NCBI RefSeq assembly: GCF_001465595.2
Contig: NZ_CP013481.2
Location: 1,116,001-1,180,000 of the forward strand
Reading direction: 5' to 3'
Source: Pandoraea apista
GTDB lineage: Bacteria; Pseudomonadota; Gammaproteobacteria; Burkholderiales; Burkholderiaceae
DNA length: 64,000 bases
Of this stretch, positions 18,400 to 26,769 are shown one piece after another. A program made the translations under genes and the position numbers. The notes beneath the pieces are model-generated. The model did not search any database and had not been told where the DNA came from. It saw nothing but the letters and a program-made list of their open reading frames with translations. Numbering within the stretch: position 1 is the stretch's first letter; each line of letters begins with the position of its first letter.

Positions 18400-18792
18400 A
18401 TGAACCAACGTCAATCGATGTCTGCCGTGCTTACCGCAGTCGTGGCCGCCGCCGGTCTCTTCGCCGCTGCCGCCGCGCACGCCCAAGTCCCGCTCAAGGC
18501 CATGGGCGGCATGCTGGTCGATGGCCAGAACCGCACTGTCTATACGTTCGACAAGGATGTGGCCGGCAGCGGCAAGAGTAGCTGTAACGGCCCATGCGCC
18601 GAAGCCTGGCCGCCGGTCATGGCCGCCCCCGGCGCGAAGGCCGAAGGCGACTACACCGTGATCACGCGCGACGACGGCAAGATGCAATGGGCCTACAAGG
18701 GCAAACCGGTCTACCTGTTCACCAAAGACACCGCACCGGGCGAGATGAAGGGCGACGGCTTCAAGGACGTGTGGCACGTTGTCAAGCCCTGA
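18400..18792 (+). CDS. Secreted protein with PF03640-type repeat (COG4315)
   Basis: 130 residues from the ATG at 18400, preceded by CAGGAG. A signal peptide (SAVLTAVVAAAGLFAAAAAHA) precedes two copies of the secreted repeat with the Y-x-F-x-x-D / Y-L-F-x-x-D core: VDGQNRTVYTFDKD with SSCNGPCAEAWPP, and YKGKPVYLFTKD. The two cysteines probably form a disulfide. Function of the family is unknown. It is frequently found beside ECF sigma factors, as here (sigma gene 177 bases downstream). Confidence 0.88.
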   Translation: MNQRQSMSAVLTAVVAAAGLFAAAAAHAQVPLKAMGGMLVDGQNRTVYTFDKDVAGSGKSSCNGPCAEAWPPVMAAPGAKAEGDYTVITRDDGKMQWAYKGKPVYLFTKDTAPGEMKGDGFKDVWHVVKP

Positions 18793-18969
18793 GCGCACGC
18801 ATAGGCAGCACTGACGGGGAGCAAGAGGGTGTTGGCGTTCCGGGCGGCCGCGCGGCAAGAGGCAAAGTCCTGGCGGCTCAGTATAATTTCGCGGCAGGCG
18901 TCGGCGGGACTCGCTGACGATGCTTCGGATTGGCCTGCCGCCACGCACCCTCCGCCAGGAAATTCGCCG

Positions 18970-19533
18970 ATGACCGGTCAGGATTTGCCCAGCTTGCTTC
19001 CGGGCTTGCTGCCACGCCTCTGGGCGTTCGCGCTGCGCATTGCAGGCGATCGTCACGATGCCGAGGACCTTGTGCAACGCGCTTGCGTGCATGCGCTCGA
19101 GCGCGTGCATCAGTGGCAGCCGGGCACTTCGGCATTGAGCTGGATGTACAGCATCGTGCATACCACGTGGATCAACGAGATCCGCGCGCGTCGCGTTCGT
19201 TCGCGCGGCAGTCTGGCGTGGGACGACGCCGACGTCGAAGCGATTCCCGATCTTCAGGCGTCGACCCCGGAGGATCTTGCCAGTTATCACCAGGTGTTTG
19301 GCGCCGTCGACCGTTTGCCCGAAGCGCAGCGGCTCGTCGTGCTGCTTGTCGCCGTGGAGGGCCTGAGCTATCAGGAGGCGGCGCTCGTGCTCGGTGTGCC
19401 CATCGGTACCGTCATGAGCCGTCTGTCACGCGCACGCCGTACCATCGGCGACCAGTTCCGCAACGCCGAGGGGCAACCGCGTCCCGCCGAGAGTATCGGC
19501 CCAGCATCCGGCGCACGTGAGGAGGACGCGTGA
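18970..19533 (+). CDS. ECF RNA polymerase sigma factor
   Basis: 187 residues from the ATG at 18970 (AGGA upstream). Sigma region 2 is GDRHDAEDLVQRACVHALERVHQWQPGTSALSWMYSIVHTTWINEIRARR (first and last parts quoted as separate helices: the -10 recognition helix is WMYSIVHTTWINEIRARR). Region 4 is LPEAQRLVVLLVAVEGLSYQEAA with recognition helix GVPIGTVMSRLSRARR. The next gene overlaps by one base (TGATG) and encodes its membrane anti-sigma factor. The signal controlling the pair is unknown. Confidence 0.93.
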   Translation: MTGQDLPSLLPGLLPRLWAFALRIAGDRHDAEDLVQRACVHALERVHQWQPGTSALSWMYSIVHTTWINEIRARRVRSRGSLAWDDADVEAIPDLQASTPEDLASYHQVFGAVDRLPEAQRLVVLLVAVEGLSYQEAALVLGVPIGTVMSRLSRARRTIGDQFRNAEGQPRPAESIGPASGAREEDA

Positions 19534-20447
19534 TGAACGAAGACGATATCCGCCTGCTCGCTTACGTCGACAACGAACTCGCCCCGGCCGAGCGCGCCGA
19601 GGTGGAAGCGGCCGTGGCCGCCTCGCCAGTGCTGGCCGACGTCGTGGCCTCACTGCGTGCGTCGCGCCTGCCGTATCGAGAAACATTCGTTGCGCAAGTG
19701 TTGCCCCCCGTTCCCGAAAACCTGAGCGCCCATCTCGACGCGCTGCTGCGCACGCACGCGCAACGTCAGCAGACGGGGATAACAGCTGCGGGCGAGATTC
19801 CGCAAGCGAAGGCCCCAGCCGCAAACGATGCGCCGGTCGCACCGTCGACGTTGGTGAATGAGCCGGCACCGGGGCGCCGCGTGCGTTCGTGGTGGCTGGC
19901 AGCGGCGTTTGCGGCAGGGGTTGCGGTGACCGCCGTTACTATGCCGTTGCTGCAGGGCGGGCTGCAAAAGGCCGGACTGGGCGGCACGGTGTTGACCAGC
20001 GCCACGACATCCCCGCCAAAGTCGCCGCAAGGCGTGACGTGGGTGCGCGCAGCAGCCGAATATCAGCAGCTTTATGCGCGCGACACGGTGGCGTCGATCA
20101 AAGTGGATGACAGCGACACCGCGCACACGGTGGCCGATATTCAGCGTGACGACCAACTCGATATCCGCGTGCCCGATCTGAAGGCGCAGGGACTGACGTT
20201 CAAGCGCGTGCAGCGCTTGCGCTGGCAGGATCGGGCATTGGTGCAGATGGTGTATCTGCCGGAGAAGGGCGACCCGATTGCCTTATGCGCCGTGAAGGAT
20301 CCGCGCCCCGATCAGGGCGTGGCCGAGCAGCATATCGACCGCATGGGCGTGCTCACATGGCGCAAAGGGCAAGTGGGTTATGCGCTGATCGGGGCGCCCG
20401 GTTCGGTCGATCTGAAGGCCGTTGCGACTTCGCTGGCGCAGCTTTAA
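19533..20447 (+). CDS. Membrane-anchored anti-sigma factor
   Basis: 304 residues. The ATG at 19533 overlaps the sigma stop and has GAGGAGG upstream. The N-terminal ~60 residues (EDDIRLLAYVDNELAPAERAEVEAAV) match the anti-sigma domain that binds ECF factors, but lack the H-x3-C-x2-C zinc motif. One membrane helix (WWLAAAFAAGVAVTAVTMPL) follows at ~115-135, and the rest is periplasmic. The stop codon shares TTAA with the stop of the convergent LysR gene. Confidence 0.88.
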   Translation: MNEDDIRLLAYVDNELAPAERAEVEAAVAASPVLADVVASLRASRLPYRETFVAQVLPPVPENLSAHLDALLRTHAQRQQTGITAAGEIPQAKAPAANDAPVAPSTLVNEPAPGRRVRSWWLAAAFAAGVAVTAVTMPLLQGGLQKAGLGGTVLTSATTSPPKSPQGVTWVRAAAEYQQLYARDTVASIKVDDSDTAHTVADIQRDDQLDIRVPDLKAQGLTFKRVQRLRWQDRALVQMVYLPEKGDPIALCAVKDPRPDQGVAEQHIDRMGVLTWRKGQVGYALIGAPGSVDLKAVATSLAQL

Positions 20448-21346
20448 CCCGCCAGAATATCGGGCAGCAACGGCCGGCTAAGGCGCTGGCTCCACCACTT
20501 CAACGCCTCGCCCATGCGCTCGGTGCGCCACGCCAGCCAGAAGGTCTCCGGCGGGCGAGGCTCCTCGACCTGCAATTCCACCAGCGCACCGCGCTTGAGT
20601 TCCGCACACACGCAGGCGCGCGGCAGAAATCCGTGCCCCAGCCCTGCCAACTGCGCCGCAATCTTCGCCTGCATGCCGGGTACCGTGATCCGGCGCTGAC
20701 CCAGCAAGAGTCCCACCGAGCGATCGACCAGCGAGCGCGCTCCGTCACCCACGACGATGGCGGTGTTCTCCAGCAGATCGTCCCGCGTGAGCGGGCGCCC
20801 CAGCTTGGTGAACGGGTGGGTGGCGCTCACACAGAAAGCGAAATCCAGCGTGCCGATCGCCACGGCCTTGTAGCCACCGCTGGCCGGTCCTTCCCCGGCG
20901 GCCACGATCAGATCGGCCCGTCCTTCGCGCAACAGCTCCCATGTCCCCGTGAGCGTCTCCGTGCCAATGCGCAGGCGCGTGCCGCAGTTCAGGCTTTCGA
21001 AGGCGCAGATATCGGGATTGAAGGCGCTCGTTGGGATCAGCGAATCATGGACCAGCCGGATTTCCGCCTCGAAACCGGTGGCGATTTGCCGCATGCGCGA
21101 TTCGAGCTGGTTCGCCGCCGCCAGCAGCCACCGGCCCTCCTTGAGCATCTCTTGCCCCGCGTCGGTGAGCGAGACCCTCGGCCCGTTCCGAACGAATAGA
21201 GCCAGGCCGAGCTGATCTTCCAGCTTGGAGACGGCGTACGAGATGGTCGACGGCACTTTGTGCAGCCGTTCGGCCGCGGCGGCGAACGAGCCGTACCGCG
21301 CGATGGCATCGACAATTTCGATGGCTTCCAGAGACAGCTTGAGCAC
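20444..21346 (-). CDS. LysR-family transcriptional regulator
   Basis: 300 residues from a GTG at 21346 with GGGGAG eight bases upstream. The frame is open to 21484, but the upstream ATG at 21373 lies inside a palindrome that looks like an operator. N-terminal helix-turn-helix: LEAIEIVDAIARYGSFAAAAERLHKVPSTISYAVSKLE. The C-terminal LysR substrate domain follows. It is divergent from the isochorismatase-like gene at 21578, its likely target. Confidence 0.93.
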   Translation of the reverse strand: MLKLSLEAIEIVDAIARYGSFAAAAERLHKVPSTISYAVSKLEDQLGLALFVRNGPRVSLTDAGQEMLKEGRWLLAAANQLESRMRQIATGFEAEIRLVHDSLIPTSAFNPDICAFESLNCGTRLRIGTETLTGTWELLREGRADLIVAAGEGPASGGYKAVAIGTLDFAFCVSATHPFTKLGRPLTRDDLLENTAIVVGDGARSLVDRSVGLLLGQRRITVPGMQAKIAAQLAGLGHGFLPRACVCAELKRGALVELQVEEPRPPETFWLAWRTERMGEALKWWSQRLSRPLLPDILAG

Positions 21347-21368
21347 GGGTGAGTCTCCCCAAAAGTCG

Positions 21369-21389
21369 ATCATCGAAATTTTCGATGAT
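21369..21389. promoter_or_regulatory. Perfect 21-bp palindrome before the LysR gene
   Basis: Arms ATCATCGAAA and TTTCGATGAT around a central T, 22 bases upstream of the LysR GTG. A likely operator for autoregulation or another repressor. Confidence 0.55.
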
Positions 21390-21577
21390 AAGTCGCCAAA
21401 ACCTTCAACCTCGCGTGCCTCGATTCCGACGAAACTTCTTCCAACGCGGCGGGAAACACAGACGAAAGCATACCTGAGCCGCAACGTTTGATTTAGTGAA
21501 TTTTATCGAACAGTAGAACGTAACTTCCCGTTGGTTTTTATCTTTTCTGTCATTCAACGCAATCAAGGAGACTTACC

Positions 21578-22240
21578 ATGGCCCTCAACAAACCCGTCGC
21601 CGTCGCCAAGCCCGGTTCGCTGCTGCTTACCCCGCACGACCACACGCTGATCATGATCGACTTCCAGTCGCAGATGGCTTTCGCTACGCACTCCATCGAC
21701 GCCGTCACGCTGCGCAACAACGCCGCGCTGGTCGCTAACGCTGCCGCCGGTTTCGGTGTGTCGACCATCCTCACTACCGTGGCCGAAAAGAGCTTCAGCG
21801 GTCCGATGTTCGAAGAAGTGACGGCACCGTTCCCCGGTCAGGCGATGCTCGACCGCACCTCCATGAATACGTGGGAAGACGAAGCCGTCATTCGCCGCGT
21901 GAACGAGATTGGCAAGTCGCGCATCGTGCTCGCAGGCTTGTGGACCGGCGTGTGCATCGTGGGCCCGGCCCTCTCGGCGATCGATCAAGGTTTCGAGGTG
22001 TATGTGATTACCGATGCCAGCGGCGATGTATCGACGGAAGCCCACGAGCGCGCAGTCGAGCGCATGGTCCAGGCCGGTGCCCGCCCGATGACGGCATTGC
22101 AGTATCTGCTGGAATTGCAACGTGACTGGGCGCGCACCGACACGTACGACATGACCACGGGGATTGCGAAGAAGTGGGGCGGCGCGTACGGGATCGGCAT
22201 CAACTATGCCAAGACGATGTTCAACGCTCACGAAGGGTAA
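21578..22240 (+). CDS. Isochorismatase-fold hydrolase (YcaC-like)
   Basis: 220 residues, AAGGAG before the ATG. The cysteine hydrolase triad of the family is in place: Asp in LIMIDFQSQM, Lys in TTVAEKSF, Cys in GLWTGVCIVGPAL. The closest named relatives are YcaC-type amidohydrolases of unknown substrate. It is divergent from the LysR gene, which probably regulates it. A remnant of an alpha/beta hydrolase follows at once. Confidence 0.9.
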   Translation: MALNKPVAVAKPGSLLLTPHDHTLIMIDFQSQMAFATHSIDAVTLRNNAALVANAAAGFGVSTILTTVAEKSFSGPMFEEVTAPFPGQAMLDRTSMNTWEDEAVIRRVNEIGKSRIVLAGLWTGVCIVGPALSAIDQGFEVYVITDASGDVSTEAHERAVERMVQAGARPMTALQYLLELQRDWARTDTYDMTTGIAKKWGGAYGIGINYAKTMFNAHEG

Positions 22241-22254
22241 ACCGGAGGAAGACG

Positions 22255-22453
22255 ATGAGGTCCTCCCCCCTGTCATTGGCCGTCGACGTAGCGGTTGGTG
22301 CGATCAGGGGGGGGCTTCAAGGCGACCGGCAAGCTTGCGGCGGCGTTGGTCAAGGGTGCGCAGTTGAAGGTCTATGCGGGCGCGCCGCACGCCGCAGCGA
22401 CCACGCATGCCGATCAAGTCAATGCCGATCCGCCGGCATTCTTCATGAGTTAA
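22255..22453 (+). pseudogene. C-terminal remnant of a haloperoxidase/arylesterase-type alpha/beta hydrolase
   Basis: From 22313 the frame reads GFKATGKLAAALVKGAQLK then VYAGAPHAAATTHADQVNAD and PPAFFMS-stop, matching the end of non-heme chloroperoxidase/arylesterase proteins (cap helix, catalytic-His region VYxGxPH). The upstream frame starting at 22255 differs by one base, with the shift at a run of eight G (22307-22314). The N-terminal ~85% and the nucleophile are absent, so this is a decayed fragment. Confidence 0.65.
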
Positions 22454-22501
22454 GGGGCGAGTGCCCCGGGGGCGCGTCGCGCCTCCCTTCGAGAATTTTT
22501 C

Positions 22502-22819
22502 ATGACCCCTGTGTCCACGCCCATTCAGGTACAAGACAATCCGGCGAAGCACCGCTTCGAGTATTCGGTGCAAGGCGAGCATGCCGTCGCAATCTACTCG
22601 ATTGAGGGCAATGTCATCACGTTCATTCACACGCTCGTGCCTGACGCGTTGCGTGGCCAAGGCATCGCAACGAAGTTGGTGCTCGCAGGGCTGGCCTCGG
22701 CTCGGGAGCGTGGTCTACGCGTCATTGCGCAGTGTCCCGTGTTTGCCGCCTACATGCGCGCGCATCCTGAGACGCACGATTTGCTGGCCGATGAAGGCCG
22801 CGCTTTGCTCGGTCTGTAA
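22502..22819 (+). CDS. GNAT-family N-acetyltransferase (YjdJ/COG2388 type)
   Basis: 105 residues, a minimal GNAT fold. The acetyl-CoA binding loop is visible as HTLVPDALRGQGIATKLV, followed by the helix and ALASARERGLRVIAQCPVFAAYMRAHPE, the usual ending of this small cytosolic group. The substrate is not known. It precedes the TrxR-like gene by 15 bases in the same direction, so they may be co-transcribed. Confidence 0.88.
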   Translation: MTPVSTPIQVQDNPAKHRFEYSVQGEHAVAIYSIEGNVITFIHTLVPDALRGQGIATKLVLAGLASARERGLRVIAQCPVFAAYMRAHPETHDLLADEGRALLGL

Positions 22820-22834
22820 CGACACGGAGCCGTC

Positions 22835-24115
22835 ATGATATCGCCCGCTGCTACCGATTTGATCGACAGCCCGCGTCCCCGCGTCCGCCTGCTCGGGCTC
22901 GCCATTTCTGCGCGCGCGTTTGAGATTCGCGATTTCCTGAGCCGAAGTGTCGTCACCTTCGACTGGGTCGAGTTGGATGAGGCGGCGGCGCGTCGCATTC
23001 CCGGCATTCGGGGGCTGGACGATCCCGGGCTGCCGGTGTGTGAATTTCCCGATGGCACCCGGTTGTACAACCCAAGCGTCGCAGACGTTGCGCGCCGGCT
23101 GGGATGGGTGGAAAAACCCCGGCGAAAGGCCTATGACGTGTCCATCTACGGTGCCGGCCCGGCCGGGTTGAGTGCGGCGGTGTATGCCGCTTCGGAAGGG
23201 TTGAGCACGGTGCTGGTCGAGCGCGATGCGGTCGGCGGGCAGGCGGGAAACTCTTCGTTGATCGAGAACTACCTGGGGTTTCCTCAGGGTATCAGCGGCG
23301 GCGAACTGGCCGAGCGTGCGCGCCAGCAGGCGGTGCGCTTCGGTGCCGAAATTCTCCGTCTGCGCGAGGGGGTCTATGCCGTGTTCGCCGAGCGTGGCAT
23401 TCATGTCGATCTGGCCGACGGCACACAGCTTTGCGCAAGCACCAACATCTGCGCGACCGGTATCGAGTGGCGGCGCCTCGGCCTGCCGGACGAAGCGCGG
23501 TTGCAGGGGCTGGGGCTTTTCTATGGCGCAGGCGCGAGCGAAGCCCCGATGTGCACGGGGGAGACAGTGTACGTGGTCGGTGGCGGTAATTCGGCAGGGC
23601 AGGCCGCCATGCATCTGGCGGCCTATGCCCGCGAAGTTGTCATGCTGGTGCGCGGTGCACGCTTGGCCGACACGTTGTCCGACTACCTGATTCAGAAGAT
23701 TCAGGGCACGTCGAACATTCGGGTTGTCACGGGCTGCGAGGTGAGTGCGTTGCATGGCGATCGCTTTTTGGAAGCGATCACGGTGCACGAGCGCGAGAGT
23801 GGTGCGCAGCAGGTGTTGGCGACGCATCACTTGTTTGTTTGTATCGGCGGTCTGCCCAATACCGATTGGGCGCGCGATACTGCGATTACGCGCGACGGTT
23901 CCGGGTATCTCGTCACCGGACCGGATCTCACGCCTGCGATGTTAGCGGCGGCGGGCTGGCCGCTCGCGCGTGCACCGTTTCCTCTGGAAACCAGCGTGCC
24001 CGGCTCGTTCGCCGTGGGCGACGTGCGGCATGGCTCGATGAAGCGCGTCGCGTCTGCGGTGGGCGAAGGCGCAATGGCAGTCGCGTTTATCCATCAGCAT
24101 CTCGCAACCATTTGA
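22835..24115 (+). CDS. Thioredoxin-reductase-like flavoprotein without CxxC
   Basis: 426 residues. Residues ~14-95 are a glutaredoxin-like domain without active-site cysteines (AFEIRDFLSRSVVTFDWVELD; LPVCEFPDGTRLYNPSVADVARRLG). Residues ~100-420 are a TrxB-type FAD/NAD(P)H core: FAD loop YGAGPAGLSAAVYAASEG, NAD(P)H loop VVGGGNSAGQAAMHLA, closing FAVGDVR. Where TrxB has the redox CATC, this protein has YGAGASEAPMC, as in TrxR-like proteins fused to cNMP domains. It is therefore an oxidoreductase with an unknown electron acceptor. The UBP zinc finger gene follows by 12 bases. Confidence 0.88.
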   Translation: MISPAATDLIDSPRPRVRLLGLAISARAFEIRDFLSRSVVTFDWVELDEAAARRIPGIRGLDDPGLPVCEFPDGTRLYNPSVADVARRLGWVEKPRRKAYDVSIYGAGPAGLSAAVYAASEGLSTVLVERDAVGGQAGNSSLIENYLGFPQGISGGELAERARQQAVRFGAEILRLREGVYAVFAERGIHVDLADGTQLCASTNICATGIEWRRLGLPDEARLQGLGLFYGAGASEAPMCTGETVYVVGGGNSAGQAAMHLAAYAREVVMLVRGARLADTLSDYLIQKIQGTSNIRVVTGCEVSALHGDRFLEAITVHERESGAQQVLATHHLFVCIGGLPNTDWARDTAITRDGSGYLVTGPDLTPAMLAAAGWPLARAPFPLETSVPGSFAVGDVRHGSMKRVASAVGEGAMAVAFIHQHLATI

Positions 24116-24127
24116 GGAGAGATCGCC

Positions 24128-24436
24128 ATGTCCAAACGTTGCACGCATACCGACAGCATTCAACACGTTACGCCCAGCGCACTCGGCTGCGAGGAGTGTT
24201 TGAAATCCGGCAGCCGCTGGGTGCATTTGCGGCTGTGCCGCACCTGCGGCCATGTGGGGTGCTGCGACGACTCGCCTAATCGGCACGCCAGTGCGCACTT
24301 TCACGAAACCGGCCATCCGATCATCGAGGGCTACGACCCGCCAGAAGGCTGGGGCTGGTGTTATGTCGATCGCGTCATGCTCGATTTGGGCGACGATACG
24401 ACGCCGCAAAACGGGCCGATTCCACGCTACGTCTAA
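24128..24436 (+). CDS. UBP-type (ZnF-UBP) zinc finger protein
   Basis: 102 residues, GAGGAGAG before the ATG. Nearly the whole protein is a ZnF-UBP domain: C-T-H near the start, CEECLKSGSRWVHLRLCRTCGHVGCCDDSPNRHASAHF and HPIIEGY, with the Cys/His ligands for zinc. In eukaryotes this domain binds the ubiquitin C-terminus; bacteria have no ubiquitin, so the ligand here is unknown. It is located directly after the TrxR-like flavoprotein, a pairing that suggests joint function. Confidence 0.9.
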   Translation: MSKRCTHTDSIQHVTPSALGCEECLKSGSRWVHLRLCRTCGHVGCCDDSPNRHASAHFHETGHPIIEGYDPPEGWGWCYVDRVMLDLGDDTTPQNGPIPRYV

Positions 24437-24458
24437 GTGAAAATTCGAAGAGGATCTC

Positions 24459-25103
24459 ATGCGTCAAGCTGAAACCACGGCATCCGCCGATTCCATGGAT
24501 CCACGCGACCCCTCGCTGCGCCGCGCCTCGCTGGGCGATCTGTCGGCACGCAGTTTGCCGCGCCCCGAGAGCGTCACGGCCGTCATCGAGCATCACGTGC
24601 GACCCGAGGCTGTCGCCGCGTACGAGGCGTGGCTCAAGCGGATTGTGCCGATCGCGGAACGATTCCCTGGTCATCGCGGTGTGCACGTCATTCGTCCTGC
24701 ATCAGGCTCGACGGTCTACACCGTGACGTTGCGTTTCGATTCCCTGGCGCATGCGGAGGATTGGTTTCAGTCGGACGCGCGGCAAACGCTGCTAGGCGAA
24801 GTGACGCCTTTTCTGGCGAGTGACGAGCGGCGTCAGACAGTGACCGGGCTCGAATTCTGGTTTCACCCGGCACCGGGACAAAAACCTGCCAAGCGCTACA
24901 AGCAGTTTCTGCTGACGCTCTCGGTGATCTTTCCGCTCACGGTGGTTGTGCCGCTTCCCGTGCATTGGCTGGCGCCGAGCCTGCCTTGGCTGACCCATAC
25001 GATCTTCGCCAAGCTCGTGGTCGCCGCCATCATCGTCGGGTTGATGACCTATGTCATCATGCCGCGTGTGACGCGTCTCGCCTCACGATGGCTGTATGAA
25101 TGA
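24459..25103 (+). CDS. ABM-domain (antibiotic biosynthesis monooxygenase-like) membrane protein
   Basis: 214 residues. Residues ~35-130 are a dimeric alpha/beta barrel of the ABM type (VTAVIEHHVRPEAVAAYEAWLKRI; YTVTLRFDSLAHAEDWFQS). Residues ~150-205 form two membrane helices (FLLTLSVIFPLTVVVPLPVHW; IFAKLVVAAIIVGLMTYVIMP). The catalytic domain should face the cytosol. Substrate unknown. It is last in a likely operon with GNAT, TrxR-like and UBP genes, and is closed by a long hairpin. Confidence 0.88.
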   Translation: MRQAETTASADSMDPRDPSLRRASLGDLSARSLPRPESVTAVIEHHVRPEAVAAYEAWLKRIVPIAERFPGHRGVHVIRPASGSTVYTVTLRFDSLAHAEDWFQSDARQTLLGEVTPFLASDERRQTVTGLEFWFHPAPGQKPAKRYKQFLLTLSVIFPLTVVVPLPVHWLAPSLPWLTHTIFAKLVVAAIIVGLMTYVIMPRVTRLASRWLYE

Positions 25104-25163
25104 CGCGAGAGGCGCATCGGGAAACGTTTTGAACCACTACGTTTCTCGATGACGCCTCTCGCG
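25104..25163. terminator. Long hairpin between convergent operons
   Basis: Imperfect ~24-bp stem: the arm at 25104-25126 (CGCGAGAGGCG then CATCGGGAAACG) pairs with 25140-25163 (CGTTTCTCGATG then CGCCTCTCGCG), with one mismatch and one bulge. It has TTTT in the loop and lies between the stops of the ABM and KGSA dehydrogenase genes, so it probably terminates both. Confidence 0.7.
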
Positions 25164-25183
25164 TGTCACCTATCACTCGGGAA

Positions 25184-26758
25184 TTACGCTTGCTTTAGCG
25201 CACCGTCGACCAGACGCCACAAACCGAGCGGATTTTCCTGGCGCAACGCCTCTGGCAGCAGCGCGTCGGGCAGGTCTTGATAGCAGACCGGGCGCAGGAA
25301 CCGATCGATAGCGGTGGCACCCACCGACGTGAACATCGCATTTGACGTGGCCGGGAACGGGCCGCCGTGCACCATCGCATGACAGACTTCCACGCCTGTC
25401 GGAAAGCCGTTGGCGAGGATACGTCCGGCGCGGCGCTCAAGGCTAGGCAGCAAGCGGCGTGCCGTTGCGGTGTCGCCCGCATCGAGTTGCAGCGTGGCCG
25501 TGAGCTGGCCTTCCAGACGCTCGGTGATGGCGATCATTTCGTCAACGGTATCGCAGGCAATCACGACCGACGCCGGGCCGAAGACTTCGTCGTGCAGCGC
25601 CGGCGTGGCGAGGAATTCGGACGCTGTGGTGCGGAAGAGGGCCGCTTGTCCCTGACATCCGCTACCGGCCTGGCCGCGAGCAAGAACCGTTACGTTTGGC
25701 TCGTCGGCCAGTCGTGCCACGCCCCTGTCGTAAGCCTGATGAATGCCCGGTGTGAGCATCGTGCCTGCGGCCTTCGCCGTGAGCGCTTCGGTGGCCGCGA
25801 GGCAGAAGCGTTCGAGTGCGTCTCCCGCGATGCCGAGCACCAGACCGGGGTTCGTACAGAATTGACCGGCACCCATCGTCAGCGAATCGACGAAGCCCCG
25901 GGCGATCGCGTCGCCGCGCGCCGCCAGCGCTTCGGGCAGCAGGTGGACCGGGTTGATGCTGCTCATCTCCGCGTACACGGGGATCGGCACAGCCCTCGCC
26001 TGCGCGATGCGTTGCAGTGCGAGACCGCCGTTGCGCGAGCCGGTGAAGCCCACGGCGGCGATGGCAGGATGCGCGACGAGCGCTTCGCCCACGGCACGCT
26101 CGCCTACCAGCAGCGAGAACACGCCCTCGGGCAGCCCAAGCTTTTGCACGGCCGATCGCACGGCGCGCGCCACAAGTTCCGATGTCCCCAGATGTGCTGA
26201 ATGTGCCTTGACGATCACCGGGCAGCCCGCAGCGAATGCCGACGCCGTGTCACCCCCCGCCACCGAGAACGCCAGCGGGAAGTTGCTGGCCCCAAACACT
26301 GCCACGGGGCCGAGGCCGATCTTTGCCAGACGCAGATCGCTGCGCGGCAGCGGTTCGCGCGCGGGCTGAGCGGGGTCGATGGTCGCGTCAAGGAAGTGGC
26401 CGTCGCGGACCACGCGGGCAAACATCCGCAATTGACCGGCGGTTCGCCCGCGCTCCCCTTGCAGACGGGCCACGGGCAAGCCGGTCTCGGCGTGGGCGCG
26501 CTCGATGAGGGCGTCGCCCAGATCGAGAATCGCCTGCGCCACGGCTTCGAGGAATTCGGCGCGGGTTGCCAGCGGCAAGGCGCGAAACGGATCGAATGCG
26601 GCCGCTGCCAGTTGGCACGCGCGCTCGACGTCCTGCACGGTGCCTGCACCGAACGCCGGTGTCAGCCGCTCGCCGCGCGTCGGATCGAACGCCTCAAGCG
26701 TTCCCGCACTGCCGCGCACGTCGGTGCGGCCTATCAACATCTCACCGGTGATCTGCAT
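25184..26758 (-). CDS. 2,5-dioxovalerate (alpha-ketoglutarate semialdehyde) dehydrogenase
   Basis: 524-residue NADP+-dependent aldehyde dehydrogenase that oxidises 2,5-dioxopentanoate to 2-oxoglutarate, the last step of glucarate/galactarate breakdown. The catalytic Cys is in [10 protein letters not shown], the general base Glu in [10 protein letters not shown], and the cofactor fold in [19 protein letters not shown] and [10 protein letters not shown]. Length and sequence fit the KGSADH class III group. The start ATG is 11 bases after kdgD on the same strand, so they form an operon. Confidence 0.93.
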   Translation of the reverse strand: MQITGEMLIGRTDVRGSAGTLEAFDPTRGERLTPAFGAGTVQDVERACQLAAAAFDPFRALPLATRAEFLEAVAQAILDLGDALIERAHAETGLPVARLQGERGRTAGQLRMFARVVRDGHFLDATIDPAQPAREPLPRSDLRLAKIGLGPVAVFGASNFPLAFSVAGGDTASAFAAGCPVIVKAHSAHLGTSELVARAVRSAVQKLGLPEGVFSLLVGERAVGEALVAHPAIAAVGFTGSRNGGLALQRIAQARAVPIPVYAEMSSINPVHLLPEALAARGDAIARGFVDSLTMGAGQFCTNPGLVLGIAGDALERFCLAATEALTAKAAGTMLTPGIHQAYDRGVARLADEPNVTVLARGQAGSGCQGQAALFRTTASEFLATPALHDEVFGPASVVIACDTVDEMIAITERLEGQLTATLQLDAGDTATARRLLPSLERRAGRILANGFPTGVEVCHAMVHGGPFPATSNAMFTSVGATAIDRFLRPVCYQDLPDALLPEALRQENPLGLWRLVDGALKQA

Positions 26759-26769
26759 GCGAGCTCTCC

